A DNA stretch of 5,572 bases, taken from positions 1-5,572 of the forward strand of contig JABHOU010000236.1 of NCBI GenBank assembly GCA_018695085.1, in the 5' to 3' direction. Positions within the stretch are counted from its first letter, which is position 1; each line of letters starts with the position of its first letter. Shown here one piece after another: positions 5,004-5,572 of the stretch. This stretch comes from Opitutia bacterium. GTDB taxonomy: Bacteria; Verrucomicrobiota; Verrucomicrobiia; Opitutales; Seribacteraceae. A model generated the notes under the pieces. The model worked only from the letters and a program-made list of their open reading frames with translations. It was not told the origin of the DNA and did not search any database. The translations under genes and the position numbers were made by a program.

Positions 5004-5572
5004 TCATTCGTAATGCCAATCATAGCGTTGAATGAAGGAAAGTTTGCCCTTGGTCTGCAGTGGCAGAAGCAACTCTTTCCGCCCGGATGACTCCCTTAAA
5101 ACAGGCTTGAGGTTCTTCGATCCGGGAAAGGATACGGCATATTTGCCGTCCACTAGATAGGATTCCTCCCTGGACTCGATTTTACTTCCTGCCGCAGCCA
5201 GATAATGGAGTTTGCCCTCCTCCGTTCCACCTTCGATGGTGAATTCACGGGTGAGATAAGGCGCCAGTTCTGCCGACGCTGAGGGGAAATCCCTGATCTT
5301 CGTCCCGGAGAACTCGTAGAGAAAGGTCGGACGTCTAAGCTTGTCTCTTTCGTAACCCTTGAAGCGATATCCGGTGGAACGTCCATTCTCCGGCGAAGGC
5401 CATGGGGAATCGACTCTGTCGAGAAAGGCAAATGGCGGAACCTCGGGAAAGTTCAGCTTGGCAAAACCCGCAGGCGGTTGAAATCCCTGACCACGGCCGG
5501 ACCAATGTCGACCACCGTCCATGAATGCCCCTTGCCACAAAAGGGCGACTCGCACCTGGTTGGCATCGAAAG
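5004..5572 (-). CDS. C-terminal part of a large protein, possibly a PVC-group secreted protein (DUF6797-like), 5' truncated by window edge
   Basis: The frame is open at the right edge (F-D-A-N-Q-V-R-V-A-L-L-W upstream of the GTG at 5555), so this is an internal reading and not a start; 188 whole codons precede the TGA stop. It opens with VALLWQGAFMDGGRHWSGRG, followed by a Pro/Phe-rich stretch (QPPAGFAKLNFPEVPPFAFL) and YRFKGYERDKLRRPTFLYEF. It ends in alternating short strands, closing F-I-Q-R-Y-D-W-H-Y-E. The wording reminds me of domains in large secreted proteins of Verrucomicrobiota and Planctomycetota that often also carry a c-type haem site, but no CxxCH is in this part and I cannot confirm it. 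The beta-rich pattern suggests an extracytoplasmic carbohydrate-binding or sandwich fold. That the gene is real is well supported by the long open frame; its identity is not. Confidence 0.8.
   Translation of the reverse strand, partial: FDANQVRVALLWQGAFMDGGRHWSGRGQGFQPPAGFAKLNFPEVPPFAFLDRVDSPWPSPENGRSTGYRFKGYERDKLRRPTFLYEFSGTKIRDFPSASAELAPYLTREFTIEGGTEEGKLHYLAAAGSKIESREESYLVDGKYAVSFPGSKNLKPVLRESSGRKELLLPLQTKGKLSFIQRYDWHYE

Overview
The window reads as a piece of a Gram-negative bacterial chromosome, most likely from the PVC group (Verrucomicrobiota is my first guess). Three things suggest this: two lipoprotein-type signal peptides, a sugar ABC permease carrying an extra extracytoplasmic domain, and a right-hand protein fragment that reminds me of large secreted proteins of that group. 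The phylum call is inference from style, not from a marker gene. No rRNA, tRNA, CRISPR array, insertion sequence or phage gene was seen.

Left part (1-2361, + strand): the 3' end of a two-gene unit for a ribose/galactose-type (CUT2) ABC importer. It holds the C-terminal two thirds of a double-domain ATPase (RbsA/MglA-like, open at the left edge), then 6 bp later an RbsC-like permease. The permease is about 120 residues longer than the usual family length. The extra sequence sits right after the first membrane helix and looks like a small alpha/beta domain. The binding protein and any kinase or regulator must lie to the left. About 120 bp of AT-rich sequence follows.

Middle (2483-3652, + strand): a 389-residue predicted lipoprotein made largely of MORN_2/YwqK-type repeats with a regular spacing of about 24 residues. 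It faces the next gene tail to tail, 17 bp apart.

Right part (5572-3670, - strand): four genes in the same direction. From the right edge they are: the C-terminal part of a large unrecognised protein (open at the right edge); a 103-residue lipoprotein; a two-helix membrane protein with a zinc-ribbon-like N-terminus; and a 121-residue soluble protein with two zinc ribbons. The lipoprotein and the membrane protein are only 19 bp apart and probably cotranscribed.

The most notable observation is in the membrane-protein gene. Its reading frame runs in phase from an ATG at 4550 down to 4125 except for one TGA at 4487-4485. That TGA stands exactly where the second Cys of the first CxxC pair is expected (C-G-S-TGA, partner pair C-L-E-C downstream). 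Seven bases after the TGA begins a hairpin of 8-9 base pairs with a single bulged U. A point nonsense mutation or sequence error is the simplest reading. Selenocysteine recoding is a testable alternative, but the loop lacks the usual early G and zinc-ribbon Cys is not a usual Sec site.
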